From assembly GCA_019722365.1 (NCBI GenBank), contig JADFUC010001683.1:372001-436000 (forward strand): 64,000 bases of DNA. The letters run 5' to 3'. Source of the stretch: Lithospermum erythrorhizon (lineage: Eukaryota > Streptophyta > Magnoliopsida > Boraginales > Boraginaceae). Under the pieces are notes generated by a model that had not been told where the DNA came from, made no database searches, and saw only the letters and a list, made by a program, of their open reading frames with translations. Every line of letters begins with the position of its first letter. The first letter of the stretch is position 1. Positions 49,131 through 60,369 of this stretch are shown one piece after another. A program made the position numbers and the translations under genes.

Positions 49131-49990
49131 TGGCGATAGTGCAATTTAGTCTCGATAAGTGACAACATTGCGATTTAGTCCCAATAATTGTCTTTTTTTA
49201 TCGCATTTAGTCCCTAAAATATTAATTCCGTTAACAAGTAACGTTTTATAACGTTTTGGATCAATTTTGGGGTGATAATATAATTTTGAAGACCTTTTTG
49301 GGATTAAAGTAATTATGAATACTTTTGGACTTTTTTTTGATGTTTTCCTTCCAAATATCATGAAACTCCAACTTTTCCCACCAAATTCATTAAAGTTTCC
49401 CTCCATTTAACAACTTATATCTACCCTCCTTTCACCCACTATATTGTCATACATACACCTATCACTCATTCCAAAATAATGTCACAAAGTGAAATTTCTT
49501 CAAACTTGGAAGGCATTGACAATGAAGCCTACTATATTGTCATACATACACCTATCACTCATTCCAAAATAATGTCACAAAGTGAGATTTCTTCAAACTT
49601 GGAAGGCATTGACAATGAAGTAAGGAGGTGCCATTGTAGATCGCAGCAATTACGTCATAGAAAAGTCATGGAAAAATGATCGACGGTTTATCAAATGTCA
49701 AAGAGTGAAAGAGTGAAAGGAGGATAGATATAAGTTGTTAAATGTAGGAAAATTTTTAATGAATTTGATGGAAAAAATTAAAGTTCATGATATTTGGAGA
49801 GGAAAAAACAACAAAAATCCAAAAAGTATTCATAATTACATTACAACCATTAACCCAAAGGTCTTCAAAATTATATTATCATAATTGACTTCCCAAACGT
49901 ACGTGCTATTAGCGAAATTAATATTTTAGAAAGTAATATTTAGATCTTGAAAATGTGATAAAGACAATTCTGAAACTAAATACTGCAGCC
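49131..49990. mobile_element. foldback element with arms of about 300 bp
   Basis: The left arm (about 49160-49445) and right arm (about 49690-49985) are inverted copies of each other: TGATAATATAATTTTGAAGACC on the left is met by GGTCTTCAAAATTATATTATCA on the right, and TTTAACAACTTATATCTA by TAGATATAAGTTGTTAAA. The centre (49442-49625) is a 92-bp tandem duplication. Long inverted arms with no coding sequence suggest a non-autonomous Mutator-type or foldback transposon. Target duplication not resolved. Confidence 0.7.
49442..49625 (+). repeat. 92-bp tandem duplication in the foldback loop
   Basis: Two consecutive 92-base units, each starting TATATTGTCATACATACACC and ending near GACAATGAAG, differ at only a few positions. 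The low divergence points to a recent duplication. Confidence 0.85.
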
Positions 49991-50309
49991 GATACTAATT
50001 TCAAATCGATATCGACGGGGACACAGATACAATGTCCTTTTAAATTATATAACAAACTTGTTCTCGTTCAAACGATTTGACAATTAATCCTTAAAATTTG
50101 GCAAAAGTCGGAGATTGAGATTTAATTTAGTCAATAATTACGAAAACATATATGTTTCAGAATTGCCACATGTATCATGTATGAGAACAGCATTAAACAT
50201 ATTTTATAACATCAAAAGATTGAAATGATTCAGAACATGAAAATCTACACAAAATTACAAAACCAGTACGTTCATCACATGCATGCACTGATGCACCGTT
50301 TCTTGAACC

Positions 50310-50806
50310 TCAAGCTCCAGGAGCTGCATCTTTAACCCTACTATGAAGATACCCACCATATTCCCTAGCATAATCCTTCACATGGGTAGCTGTATCAGCA
50401 ATCCGGCTTCGAGCATAATCCACCCGGTCGGACCCAACCGGGTGGAGTCCCCGGAAGTACCGATACAGCCACGAAAGCACCGCAGCACTCGTAACCCCAA
50501 AGCCACAGACAGATAAAAGACCGGCCACGACAACAAAGAGGATGGTGCCTATAGGGAGCCATATAGGGCTGATTAGGTACCACAGGCGCAGAACGATAGG
50601 CGAAAGAACTGCAGCAGTGAGTGGCTGGCAGTGAAGCGAGAGCAAAATAATGAGAGATCATTTAGCGTTAGTAGACCGAGTAGTTGTGTTGAGTTTGGTG
50701 CATGTTCTTGGAGTTTATGAAAAATGGCAGATATAGGGTTGTTGCGGTGGTGACGTGGCGGTGGTCGTTGGTATACTCCGGTGAAGGCGGGGTGGCGGTC
50801 GGCCAT
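50310..50806 (-). pseudogene. oleosin, frameshifted
   Basis: The N-terminal frame begins MADRHPAFTGVYQ at 50806 and includes LQEHAPNSTQLLGLLTL, typical of the oleosin amphipathic start. The C-terminal part [20 protein letters not shown] to KDAAPGA is typical of small seed oleosins but sits in another frame. Start to stop is 497 nt, not a multiple of three. Near 50650-50665 an extra A and loss of about five bases remove the family's SGG and shift the frame. Further on, the proline knot (usually P-x5-SP-x3-P) reads [14 protein letters not shown]: its first proline is lost through two close compensating 1-base indels. Oleosins coat seed oil bodies through this hydrophobic hairpin, so this copy should not work. 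It is single-exon, as is common in the family. Confidence 0.8.
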
Positions 50807-50860
50807 TTTGAGATATGGTTTATGAAAGTAAAGAATTCAAAGATAAAATTGAACAAAGGG

Positions 50861-50870
50861 TCTATAGATA
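50861..50870 (-). promoter_or_regulatory. TATA-like element of the oleosin locus
   Basis: On the minus strand this reads TATCTATAGA, about 55-65 bases upstream of the oleosin ATG and just downstream of the seed-type motifs. Confidence 0.4.
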
Positions 50871-50888
50871 GAGAGGAAAGGGGGGGTG

Positions 50889-50942
50889 ACACGTGTGGAT
50901 GTATTGAGTTAAACGTAGAAGACATGCAAAGAGTACACGTGT
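50889..50942 (-). promoter_or_regulatory. seed promoter cluster: two ABRE/G-boxes and an RY motif
   Basis: ACACGTGT, a palindromic ABRE/G-box, occurs at 50889-50896 and 50935-50942, with the RY element CATGCA at 50923-50928 between them. This pairing of ABA-response and ABI3/FUS3-type sites upstream of a TATA box is typical of seed storage and oleosin promoters. It supports the oleosin identity and suggests that the locus may still be transcribed in seeds. Confidence 0.65.
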
Positions 50943-50976
50943 GGGAGTTGAACACATTGGCATATTCCCTTTTATA

Positions 50977-51572
50977 TTATTGTCGTGGTTGAGGATAATA
51001 GGCTATGAATTCCATGTTACATTTTCATGTTTCACTTTCTGTAATTTTACGTAATACATGTAATCGATCGAGTTTCAATGAGAAGAGATGAATTGTAGTT
51101 GTGTCTTGTTAATGTCACTTGATCTAGACATATAAAGCAATAAGCATTGAAGAACAAGAACGTTCGGTATTTCCTTCATGAAATAATGCATATATCTCGA
51201 TGGGCTATATTCATATTTCCTAAATTCAACTACTGCATTATTTCCTAAATGCATTTAACAGGTCATAACTCATAATCATTCAATCCAGTTAGAATGGTAG
51301 AGGTCAGTAAGCTTTAGGCCACCTTCTGTCTTTTTACAAGAGGTAAATTGTAACTTTGTACAAGGCTGTTCTTGTTTCTGTATCAGATAACATGAACAGT
51401 TTGAACAACAACAGTATTCTTTTTCCTTGTAATGACTGTATGATTAAATTTTCATCTTCTGTTAACTATGTTACATGAGTCACTCGAAAACTATACCAAG
51501 TGGCGTGTGTAAAAACAATGGTGTCGAAGTTGGTCGTCTCCTCTTAGGAAATGAAATCGTGCCTTTGTTGGT
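50977..51572. other. intergenic
   Basis: Between the oleosin promoter and the 3' end of the universal-stress-like gene; contains the presumed 3' untranslated region of the latter. Nothing else seen. Confidence 0.45.
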
Positions 51573-54500
51573 TCAAATAATTCGTCGTCTTGATCTCCAC
51601 ATGATAGCTGATGGATCAGGACATAACTGATATGGGATTTTAGGTGGAGGGGTTTCAGGAACACTGCAATGTAATATCCAAAAACACAACTCCATAAATT
51701 CAAACTCTAGAGGACATTAAAGTCACAAGAGGGTAGGTAAAAGCCACTGAACCAAATTGAATAAATAGTACTTGTAATAAAATCAAGGCTAATTTGCTTT
51801 TTGGTACTATATTGTCAGCGTTCTTTTTTAGTTGGTTCTTTATCTTATCAATTCTTTTTAGGGCTCATTTCAACTTATCTTTTCTCGGATAGTCCCTATC
51901 CCCGATTTTAACATCGATAGGTATTTATCTTATAGTTTCTGGCAAAATGACTATTTTATCCCGACATTAAACTAAAAGTTTAGAGTATATTTTACATAAT
52001 TAAAATATGCTCCGCTTCCCCACATACAAGCTTTTCCCTATTTTAATAAATAATTTAATATTATTAAAAAAGCAAAATAACCCATTTATTCTTAACTATT
52101 CATATTTGCCCCCAATTTCTTCTTTTCCATTAACATCTGACCTTGTCTTGATAATTAATATTTTTTATCCACAGCCCTAACTTCGAAGCGACACAAAATG
52201 AAAACATTTACAAAGCCGCAGTCGTTAAGCAGCTCCCGTACCCCTCGAATCCCAAGCGGATGTCCAAAATTAAAAGTACACCAAAGAGACGTTACAAGCC
52301 GCGATTCATTAACCCTTGGAATTACGGGCTATAGTCCACCCAGAAGTCCCCCCGAACTCGTGGCGAGATTGGAGGTTGTGGTTGTTATTGGCATGTTGGT
52401 TTGGCTATTTAGGTTTACAAGACATCAATGACTTTCAAAAAGGCATTTGTAGTGGTGGACAATCAGCTAAGAGATATATCCAACAAGATCCATGATAAAG
52501 AGAATTAAAGATATATGCTCTACCATTATTCCCCTGCGAAGTCCACAAATTTCAGTATTATAATAAACCATGAAAATCCAATATACTTAAAATCACTCTG
52601 AAATGCCAAATTTTGGAGACGGCCAAACAATTAATTTAGAAACATATGACAAATAATAAGAAACCGTAATTTGGGATACAGTTTGATCTTTGGACCGAAT
52701 AATAAAGAACGGGGGCAGTGGAGAGGGTAGAGGCTTGGGAGAAAATGTGGTTGGAGGAGGAGAGGGAGGGAGCAGGTGAGGAGGGAAGTATGTTAGTGCA
52801 AATATAGATGGTGGATGGTGAGGTTAGTTTGGAATTGTCGATCGTCAAATCAGTGGGTGCAGACATAGTGTTGGGGTGTAGTGGGGTGAATTGGTGGAGA
52901 CCAAGTGATGGGAGAAGGGAGGTAACATGTGTTAAAGAAGAAAGATGTGGGATTCCATTTAATTATGTAAAATGTATCTAAGCTTTAATTTAGTATTGAA
53001 GCAAAATATTCGTTTTAATGCGAGAAAACGATAGTATAGGGATCATTGATGTTAAAAATAGGGATAGGGACTAAATACAGGAAAAGATAAAAAGCTTGAG
53101 GCCCAGGAAACTTGAAAACGTATAGTATGAGATAGCGAGAAAAATGTGTGATAGTATGAGGGGCCAAAATTAAGCTTATAAAATCAAACCTTAATGCATC
53201 TATTTCAATCTGTGAGAAGTCCATGTTGGTTGAACTATAGGGTACTGGAATTGTCCTTGTCAAAGAATTTGGTTGCCTGATAGCAAGTATCTTGCAGTTC
53301 AATATTGCAGCATTATTGTGGGCCATTGCCAATCTACATACCACACAAGAAAACAATGATCTCAGATCTCAAGCCCATCAGTTACGTTCATTTCCCACTT
53401 CCATAAAACCCGAGATGTCACATTTTCGGATAATGGAAACAACAATCTCATAAATGGTTGAATATTCTCAATTATTATTAGGCATTCAAATTAGATTGAT
53501 AGGTTAATAATTGAACATGCAATGCTGATTAAACAATCTGCAAATAGACAAATCACAAATCCCAAATTGATGGGGACCAGAGTGGGATTTCTGAATCTTA
53601 GCTTATTAAGGTGCACTGAATTGTACAAGTTATCCCGGGTCATTGATTCACTATATAAGACTGTATGGACCCTTCTCTCATGAATAATTATAGGATCATA
53701 AACTACAAATGCATAATTTAAATGCACCAGAACAAATTTTGGACAACTTGTATCCTAATAAGGAAAATACAGATTGAGAGTTGTCTGCCTTAAACTTAAA
53801 AGCTAGTGAAAGTAGCTTTCGCTAGACTTGCTAATCTGGATAATGAAAATCGGGTCTGGAATCACTTCTTTCTACCTCTGGAACATATCAACCAAAACTT
53901 TCACCTATCCATTAAACGAAAAGAATAACAATAAATAAATTCCTTCACGAAGGCATCTCCTACCTTAAATAATACTATGCACCAACACTAATACGGCTAT
54001 CATACTAACAAATCTTGATAATTTCGACTCTCTAGAATGTGAAATGTACCATTTAGTAGTTCTGTTTGCCAGCCGTCAACAACTTACTAACTATGCAAAG
54101 TATATATATTTGCAGGCAATTCAATCTCCATAGAGGCATAGACCTACTTCTTTTGTGGCGGAATCAAGACAACTAAGTAATCTTCAACCTTCATATGTAA
54201 CTATTACACATTTCGGGCTCAAGCACAACATAGTAGAAACCAACTACATGTTTAATACAGTTTTAAGACTGTATCAGACTGCCAGCTTATTAGGTGTCTT
54301 CGGTAAGAGGCAAATTGAAACATATGAATCACTTGTCAATACTTCGATCGCATATGAACACAAAGTCAGTGTGGAAACAAATGAATCTGCTTCAGTATTT
54401 ACCAACATATTTTATTGATATGTGCAATAATAATTTCACTTCCTATATCATTATGAGCTCTAATGTAAGCTCATGCCCTGTCCTCACCCTAAATACCAGA

Positions 54501-55569
54501 TAAACTACAGGCATGTACTATTGCACACAATCACACTGTTCATATTATTTCCAAAACAGTCTGTTTACTATTAATCATTAGGTAATTCTATCAAAAAATG
54601 ACTAGTAATCAAATTTTCGCTTAAAACTATTCAAGAATCAAAGAGTAATTCGAAAGGTACAACCAATTATATGCTAGGCTTACTTGTAAAGAAAGCTCTG
54701 ATCATGAAGTCCAACAATAAGCGTCGAAGCACCAATCTCTCTAACTAAAGAAGCAATTCTACCACCTTCTTGATCTCCTTCAGTGACCACTATCTCAGTC
54801 CTTGTCTGCAACATAATTAAGTACAACTATAGCTTAAATAATAAAGATTATAAAAACACAACATCAATTTATCAGAACAAACAAAACCAACCTCAAAAAT
54901 CATCAATTTAGGTACTACCTCCTTCCCAAAAAGATTGTCCAGTTTGGTTTTCAATGGTAAAAAATGATAAAGTTCATATCTTTAACTACACACATAACTT
55001 TGGGTTGAATCAAAACTATCATGTTAACATTAAATTACATTAAAAATGCTAGCATTTGACATATTTTTCACCAAATAGTATACAACATGTATAAAAATAC
55101 TTGGCTTCATCAAAATTCAAAGCCAACCAATCTTTATGACATAGAGGGACAAAAAAAATGATCAACTTTTTTAGGTGAGCTGAAAAATATATAACATATA
55201 AAAAAAATTGGGTTGAAAATTTACAAGTCAACTAGTCAACCATCAAAATTAAAACTAACCAACTTCATGAAATTAATGGACTACAAAAAAAGATGACATT
55301 TTTTGGAGGTAAGCTTGAAATTTTCTTACATTGGGGTAATTCTTGCAGAGGTTTTGAAATGAGAGAGCCAATTGGAAGCCTTTTAACCTTAAAAGTCTCA
55401 TCTTTTTCTTGCTTTTGGACAATGATTTTGGGACAACATGAAGCAATGTTATCAAATCCCCATACCTTAAAATGTTATGAAGTGCCCATTTAAGTGCTGT
55501 TCTAGCTACTTCAACATCTTCCACAACTACCACTATTTTCCTAACATCCATCAAATTATTCAAATTCAC
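51573..55569 (-). CDS. universal-stress-protein-like (adenine nucleotide alpha-hydrolase fold)
   Basis: Four exons on the minus strand (55330-55569, 54684-54805, 53190-53333, 51573-51663) join in frame to 198 residues. It starts MNLNNLMDVRKIVVVVEDVE; the second Met (MDVRKI) is the usual family start. The USP fold is visible: beta-1 IVVVVEDV, WALHNIL helix, GDLITLLHVV, EIVVTEGDQEGGRIA, then STLIVGLHDQSFLYKLAMAH. The C-terminal tail SSTNMDFSQIEIDAL and PPKIPYQLCPDPSAIMWRS matches the small plant group around At3g03290, whose function I do not know; USPs bind ATP or act in stress signalling. The ATP-binding G-2x-G-9x-G(S/T) motif is not obvious, so ATP binding is uncertain. The last intron holds a transposon. 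Intact. Confidence 0.85.
51795..53170. mobile_element. non-autonomous TIR element in the last intron of the stress-protein gene
   Basis: The first and last 200-plus bases are inverted copies. The left arm has TAGTCCCTATCCC, TTTTAACATC and TATTTTACATAATTAAA in that order (51880-52007). The complement of the right arm has the same words at the same spacing (52960-53080). The tips share TTTTGG and ACTAT. The interior has no coding sequence that I recognise. Long inverted ends suggest a Mutator-type element; no target duplication was resolved. It fills most of the 1.5-kb intron 51664-53189. Confidence 0.65.
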
Positions 55570-55620
55570 ACAAATTCATACAAATTGGACAATTTTGTGA
55601 TTGTTTTGAGACAGTGGGCT

Positions 55621-55632
55621 TTTATTTATATA
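55621..55632 (-). promoter_or_regulatory. TATA box of the universal-stress-like gene
   Basis: On the minus strand this reads TATATAAATAAA, about 55 bases upstream of the ATG at 55569 and 75 bases upstream of the family-like ATG, a normal spacing for a short leader. Confidence 0.55.
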
Positions 55633-58600
55633 CTTGCTTTCCAGTGATGCAGAAAATTATCGACAAGATTATTATTAACACGTCTTTATTACAATAACTT
55701 GAAATGCTCATTCACTTTAAAAGATTTGGATCTTTTTATTTTATTCAATTAATGTATAAATATGTATACTTGCTTATTTGCATTTGAAAATATTAAATAA
55801 AAGTCATACGTTTGGATGACAACTGTCTCTTTCCATATCCGAATACTCGAGCGTTAGGAGATTAAGGATTTATTTTAAACACCATGCTTATGTGAAGTAT
55901 AATTATTGTAAATTCATTAGTGTTTGATTTGTTTTATTGACTAAATATGTTAAAATATAAGCGTTTTCGTGACAGTAATTAAAATAAAAGAAAGGAGGAG
56001 AGGGGAGGAGAGAGAGAGGGGAATCGGCTTATGATGTTCTTATAGAAAGTTAAATATTGCATATTATTCATTATTTTCAGATTATACTTAAGTTTTATGT
56101 AGATGATGGAACTACACACTAATCCAAGTTTCGACAATATTTTACTTAATGTTCGACTTGATATAGTCCAAGACATGTCCTACATTACTTTAAGCTCAAT
56201 TTATTATGAATCAAAGTCTTTACTAAACTCAATTTATATAATATATGAATATTAAATTAACAATTTGTACTAATAATATATCTGAGCACATAAATCAAAC
56301 TTTTAAAGAGCAAATATCAAATGGTACTCATTTTGTTATATGAATCGTTGTTCCCCTCCAAAGGTAAGGGATGTATCATTATTAGGATTATCTAAGTCCT
56401 AATGAACTCAATCTTCACATCTCACTGATGGAGTAATGTTATTTTGGAACACTCAGATTTTGTTGAATTCTTTCACTGGTAAAATAAATAAAATAATAGA
56501 GTATATGATATCATGATAATAGTGATTAGTAAATGTTATTATTTGGCCGGCTACACTGACTAGAGAAAAGGGCATATATGTCGTCAGACAAATATGGAAT
56601 TAAGGTTCTTGTTATTATTCTCATTTGTCCATGTCCATATCTATGTTCTTCCTTGTTCTATGCATTCGTGTATTGTTTTTAACATTGAAATTAATTGCAA
56701 ACAATACTAAAACATTTTAATACTAACATGAAAAGAACACAAGTGTTTAAAAAGTAAATAGAGGACCAAATCATTGTCAACAAGATGTATGATGTTTCTT
56801 TTTAATTATAAATAGGGCAAATGGCATGAAATATCCCATTTTCAGAGTTCGTTTGTTATCGTTCGTTGATTATTCGGATCACTTGCCCGATCCAAATCGA
56901 TCACTCAAATTCATAAAACAAATTAATCAACTACTTCGATCCATTATTTACTCCGTTAAAATGAAAATTTTGTGAAATAAAAATCAACGGTCACAGCGTA
57001 CACAAACCGCCACGCCAGTTTGTTCCACTGTGATTCCATGTTCCTCGATATGAATATTGCAAGAGGTACCCTATTAGAGGCAAAAAAGCGGCGATAATTT
57101 CGCCGTGATAAAGTCTCGCGTTGTCTGTTGTCGGTCAATGACACTTGTAAACTAGGGTTACGGGTCTTGACTTCGGTATTTGGAAATAATGAAAATTGAT
57201 TCCCTTTATTATGCCACGTTGCGACAATTGTATCAATTCGTTTACCGGGTTGGTTAAATCGATTCACTTGGGAGCTTAGTGTTGCCTTAGTAATTGTATA
57301 TTACTGAGTGTGAGTTCAAGTAATTTAAGGGGTTATAGCGATTGCTAGTTCTTTTCGTTAATCGTTATAATAATAGTAATTAGTCGATTATTATTATTAT
57401 ACAACTAACTATTATCGAGCCTAGAAATCACACACATCTGATTGACGTTGAATTATATTTCGTAACATGAAATTAAACTACATTTAACTGGGGTGAGAGT
57501 TGATTTGTAATCAACGAATATTCTCAATTGGGATTTTACATTAATAATGTAAAATATAAATTGGATGAATCGAATTAATTAATTAGTCAATTGAATTAAT
57601 TCGATAGTTATTTGAGTTTGTTAGTAACTTATTGAATTTACTATTAACAACTTGTTAGTTTGATTTTATTTAACGGTTAATTAAATTTAGCAATTAGAAA
57701 TTTCATTAAGCTATTCGGTTGGGCTTTTAGGTTTGACCTATATAAGCTAAGCTTATTAGGTTTTCATCATAATTTTTATGAAATGAAAAACAAAAGCTAG
57801 CCTCCTCCTCTTCCTCTCTAATGGCCGAAATATTCAAGGGAAGAATTGAAAATTCTTCTCTTGATTTTTCATCCAATTCAATCCCATGTTTCTAGCATAA
57901 GAAAATGTAGATTGACCTCTCACAGTGTGGACCAACTAGAGGCACTACATTTGAAGTGCTCAACGATGGAATTAAAGGAGAAGCCGTGAAGATTTGGAGA
58001 TGAAACATTGGCATCTGTAAGTACTCGTATTCCTTATAAGTCATTATATGATTTCTAGATAATTTATATCATTTTTGAGGATCAGGATATGGGTGGTGTT
58101 TTATCACAAATGAAGTATACTTTTAGATTCTAGCTTACCATTGTGCCTCCCGACAACTGCTGAGAAACCCAGGCTTGAGTATGCAGGAAAGAAGTCTCGA
58201 TGCTGAGGAGTTAGAACAAGGGGCAGGTGCGTCCGCTAAAGGTAAATAAACACGACAGCGATATGAACAAATGTAGGGTATCTTTGGATATCTTTGTTAC
58301 GATGATGTTACTCTTAAACGTGGTGACAACCTGATAGCCCCACTATGAATATGGTACCGGGTGTTGAAATATGTCAAGAATCATCGATGGTGATTTAATA
58401 TGTCGTATAAATATCATAGGTGGTTTAGTATTGGGTGATGTAATTTAACTGCCTTTTGAGAGAAAAGAAAGGAGGTGACTACTTTGGTGAAATGGTGGAA
58501 ATAATTTTGACTAAACTTTTAATATATAAATATATTAAAGTCTTTTAGTCTTTCTTCTAAATTCGATCTCCTTTCTAAGTGGAAATAGGAGTCTAGATAT

Positions 58601-59020
58601 AGAACTAATACTAGAGAGATAGAAAGCTTGCAATTATTAGATGTGGGATGTGTATGCTTATAATAAGCATCTAGATGAGAAAGTTAGTGGTTTCCAGATT
58701 TATGGGATATTAAGTTTTGAAATTTGCTTGTCATGTACATGACTTTTTCTCTCATTTCTGACCTTAGACACTATATAACTTGTTTGGATCTGCTAACATT
58801 ATCATACATTTATATCACAAACACACGAGAAGTCAAATGAAATCGTTGACGATTGCATAGCGAGGACATGTTGAGCGTCCCTCGCCATTATTAATGATCA
58901 CCAGTGTTCCTTAACAATGCCCCTTTGGCTTTGAAACGAGCTTTGCTTCACGGCGTAAGACACATACTCTATCGTGGTGATTAGTATTCCCTTTATTCGA
59001 ACATACGTTCAGTATACAAA
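55633..59020. other. gene-poor region with probable retroelement debris
   Basis: No supported gene. 56810-58020 looks like decayed repeat sequence: GACCTATATAAGC near 57735 is a strong TATA box followed by a leader-like segment with no gene after it, as in an LTR or lost-gene promoter. A purine tract lies at 55986-56020. I could not fix any element ends. Confidence 0.35.
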
Positions 59021-59215
59021 GGCATTCGCCTTTCGTTGGACATACGTCTTTTGGAACATTAAATTCCGATTATATAGAGGCATCAAGCCTTTTGTTGGAC
59101 CTCGTCCTTTCAGACATTTGTTCCGTATGTAGAGCATTCACCTTTTTATTGGACAGCCATCCTTTGGAATATTAGATTCATTATGGGCATTCGCCTTTTG
59201 TTGGACATATATAGC
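59021..59215 (+). repeat. minisatellite, about 55-bp period
   Basis: Three and a half imperfect units starting GGCATTCGCCTTTYGTTGGACATACGTC: 59021-59078 (58 bp), 59079-59133 (55 bp), 59134-59185 (52 bp) and a partial unit from 59186. The sequence just before 59021 (ACATACGTTCAGTATACAAA) looks like the tail of another unit. Non-coding. Confidence 0.75.
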
Positions 59216-60369
59216 ACAGTGATCGATTTGGATCGAAATTGACTATGAGTGATCGAAATGGTAAATAAATGAAACTCGAGTGATGTTCAAAGTCATTTGC
59301 CCTTATAAATAAGCAAAGAATGAAGTAGTTATTAGCTACCACTTTGAGGACATATATGGAATTGGTGGCGGTTATGAGCAGCACTAAGCTGAAAAAGAGC
59401 AATTGTTCGCCCAAATGGTGATCGCGATTAGACGAGGAGTAGTCAATATCTTTGAATTGAATTATATCACATGCATGCTTAGTTTAGTTTGGATAATATC
59501 GAGGCTGGAGCTCTTTGAGAGACCAAAGCGGGTCTCGGTCCGTGCGATTTTTTAAAATGTTAATTTTATTTTAATTTTTAAATGTGACATATTTCATTAA
59601 AATTTTGTAATCTACGTTATTTGTTGGATTTAAAATCTCTGATTTTTAACATATATGCCTCACTCTGTAATTAATTTAAAATTTCATACGAATAATATGT
59701 AACAATTGTTAATGCATGGCAAAGTTTTATACATAAACAGTTCTTTTATGAAAATTTAGTTATAACTTGAATTAACCAATCACCATCCTACGATAATAAT
59801 TATAGCATAATAATAAGATGTTTCACCTCTAATCGAAAGTTGAAGTAAACAATAACTCACTTACAACAGTTACAAATAAATGATAGTTAGTTACGTATCA
59901 TAAGATAACTTGGTCACTGGACATGTTTCATTGCTCTTTTGGTGGAAACGAATAATATCTGAGTTACATGACTCGTAGGTCCAAGCATGATTATTGAAAT
60001 TACAAAAAAGGAACAAGACTAGTGAAGGGCATCCAAAGGATTTCTGGTTCTTGTTTTCCTTGTTTGTGCTGTCCCCTATCTATATTAGCTTCCTTGTTCT
60101 GTACTTACCATTACATCTCAATAATGAGTTGTATCTAGCTCAGAACTGGGAATATTATAAAGCAGAAAACGAAAAGAAAGAGAGAACAACAAACAAACAA
60201 GCAGAAGCGTCTCTAGTACTTTTACTAGAGGGAAATTGTTTAAGCATATCTTATTTAACTGTTAGCTTAAGAAGTTGTGCTAAAGTATTTTCCCTGCACT
60301 GCAGATTATGACTGTAACATGATCGCTACCTTCTGTCACCGACAGCCTTCTATATCCCGTAGAGCTTCT
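59216..60369. other. intergenic, 3' flank of the DCP5-like gene
   Basis: AT-rich; probably includes the 3' untranslated region of the DCP5-like gene near 60100-60369. The open frame near 59994-60311 shows no domain. Confidence 0.4.

Noticed and set aside
52198..52431. 77-codon plus-strand frame
   Set aside because: It sits in the interior of the inverted-repeat element and shows no domain or conserved motif.
56956..57267. 103-codon frame on the minus strand
   Set aside because: No recognisable domain, no promoter or splice context; lies in probable repeat debris.
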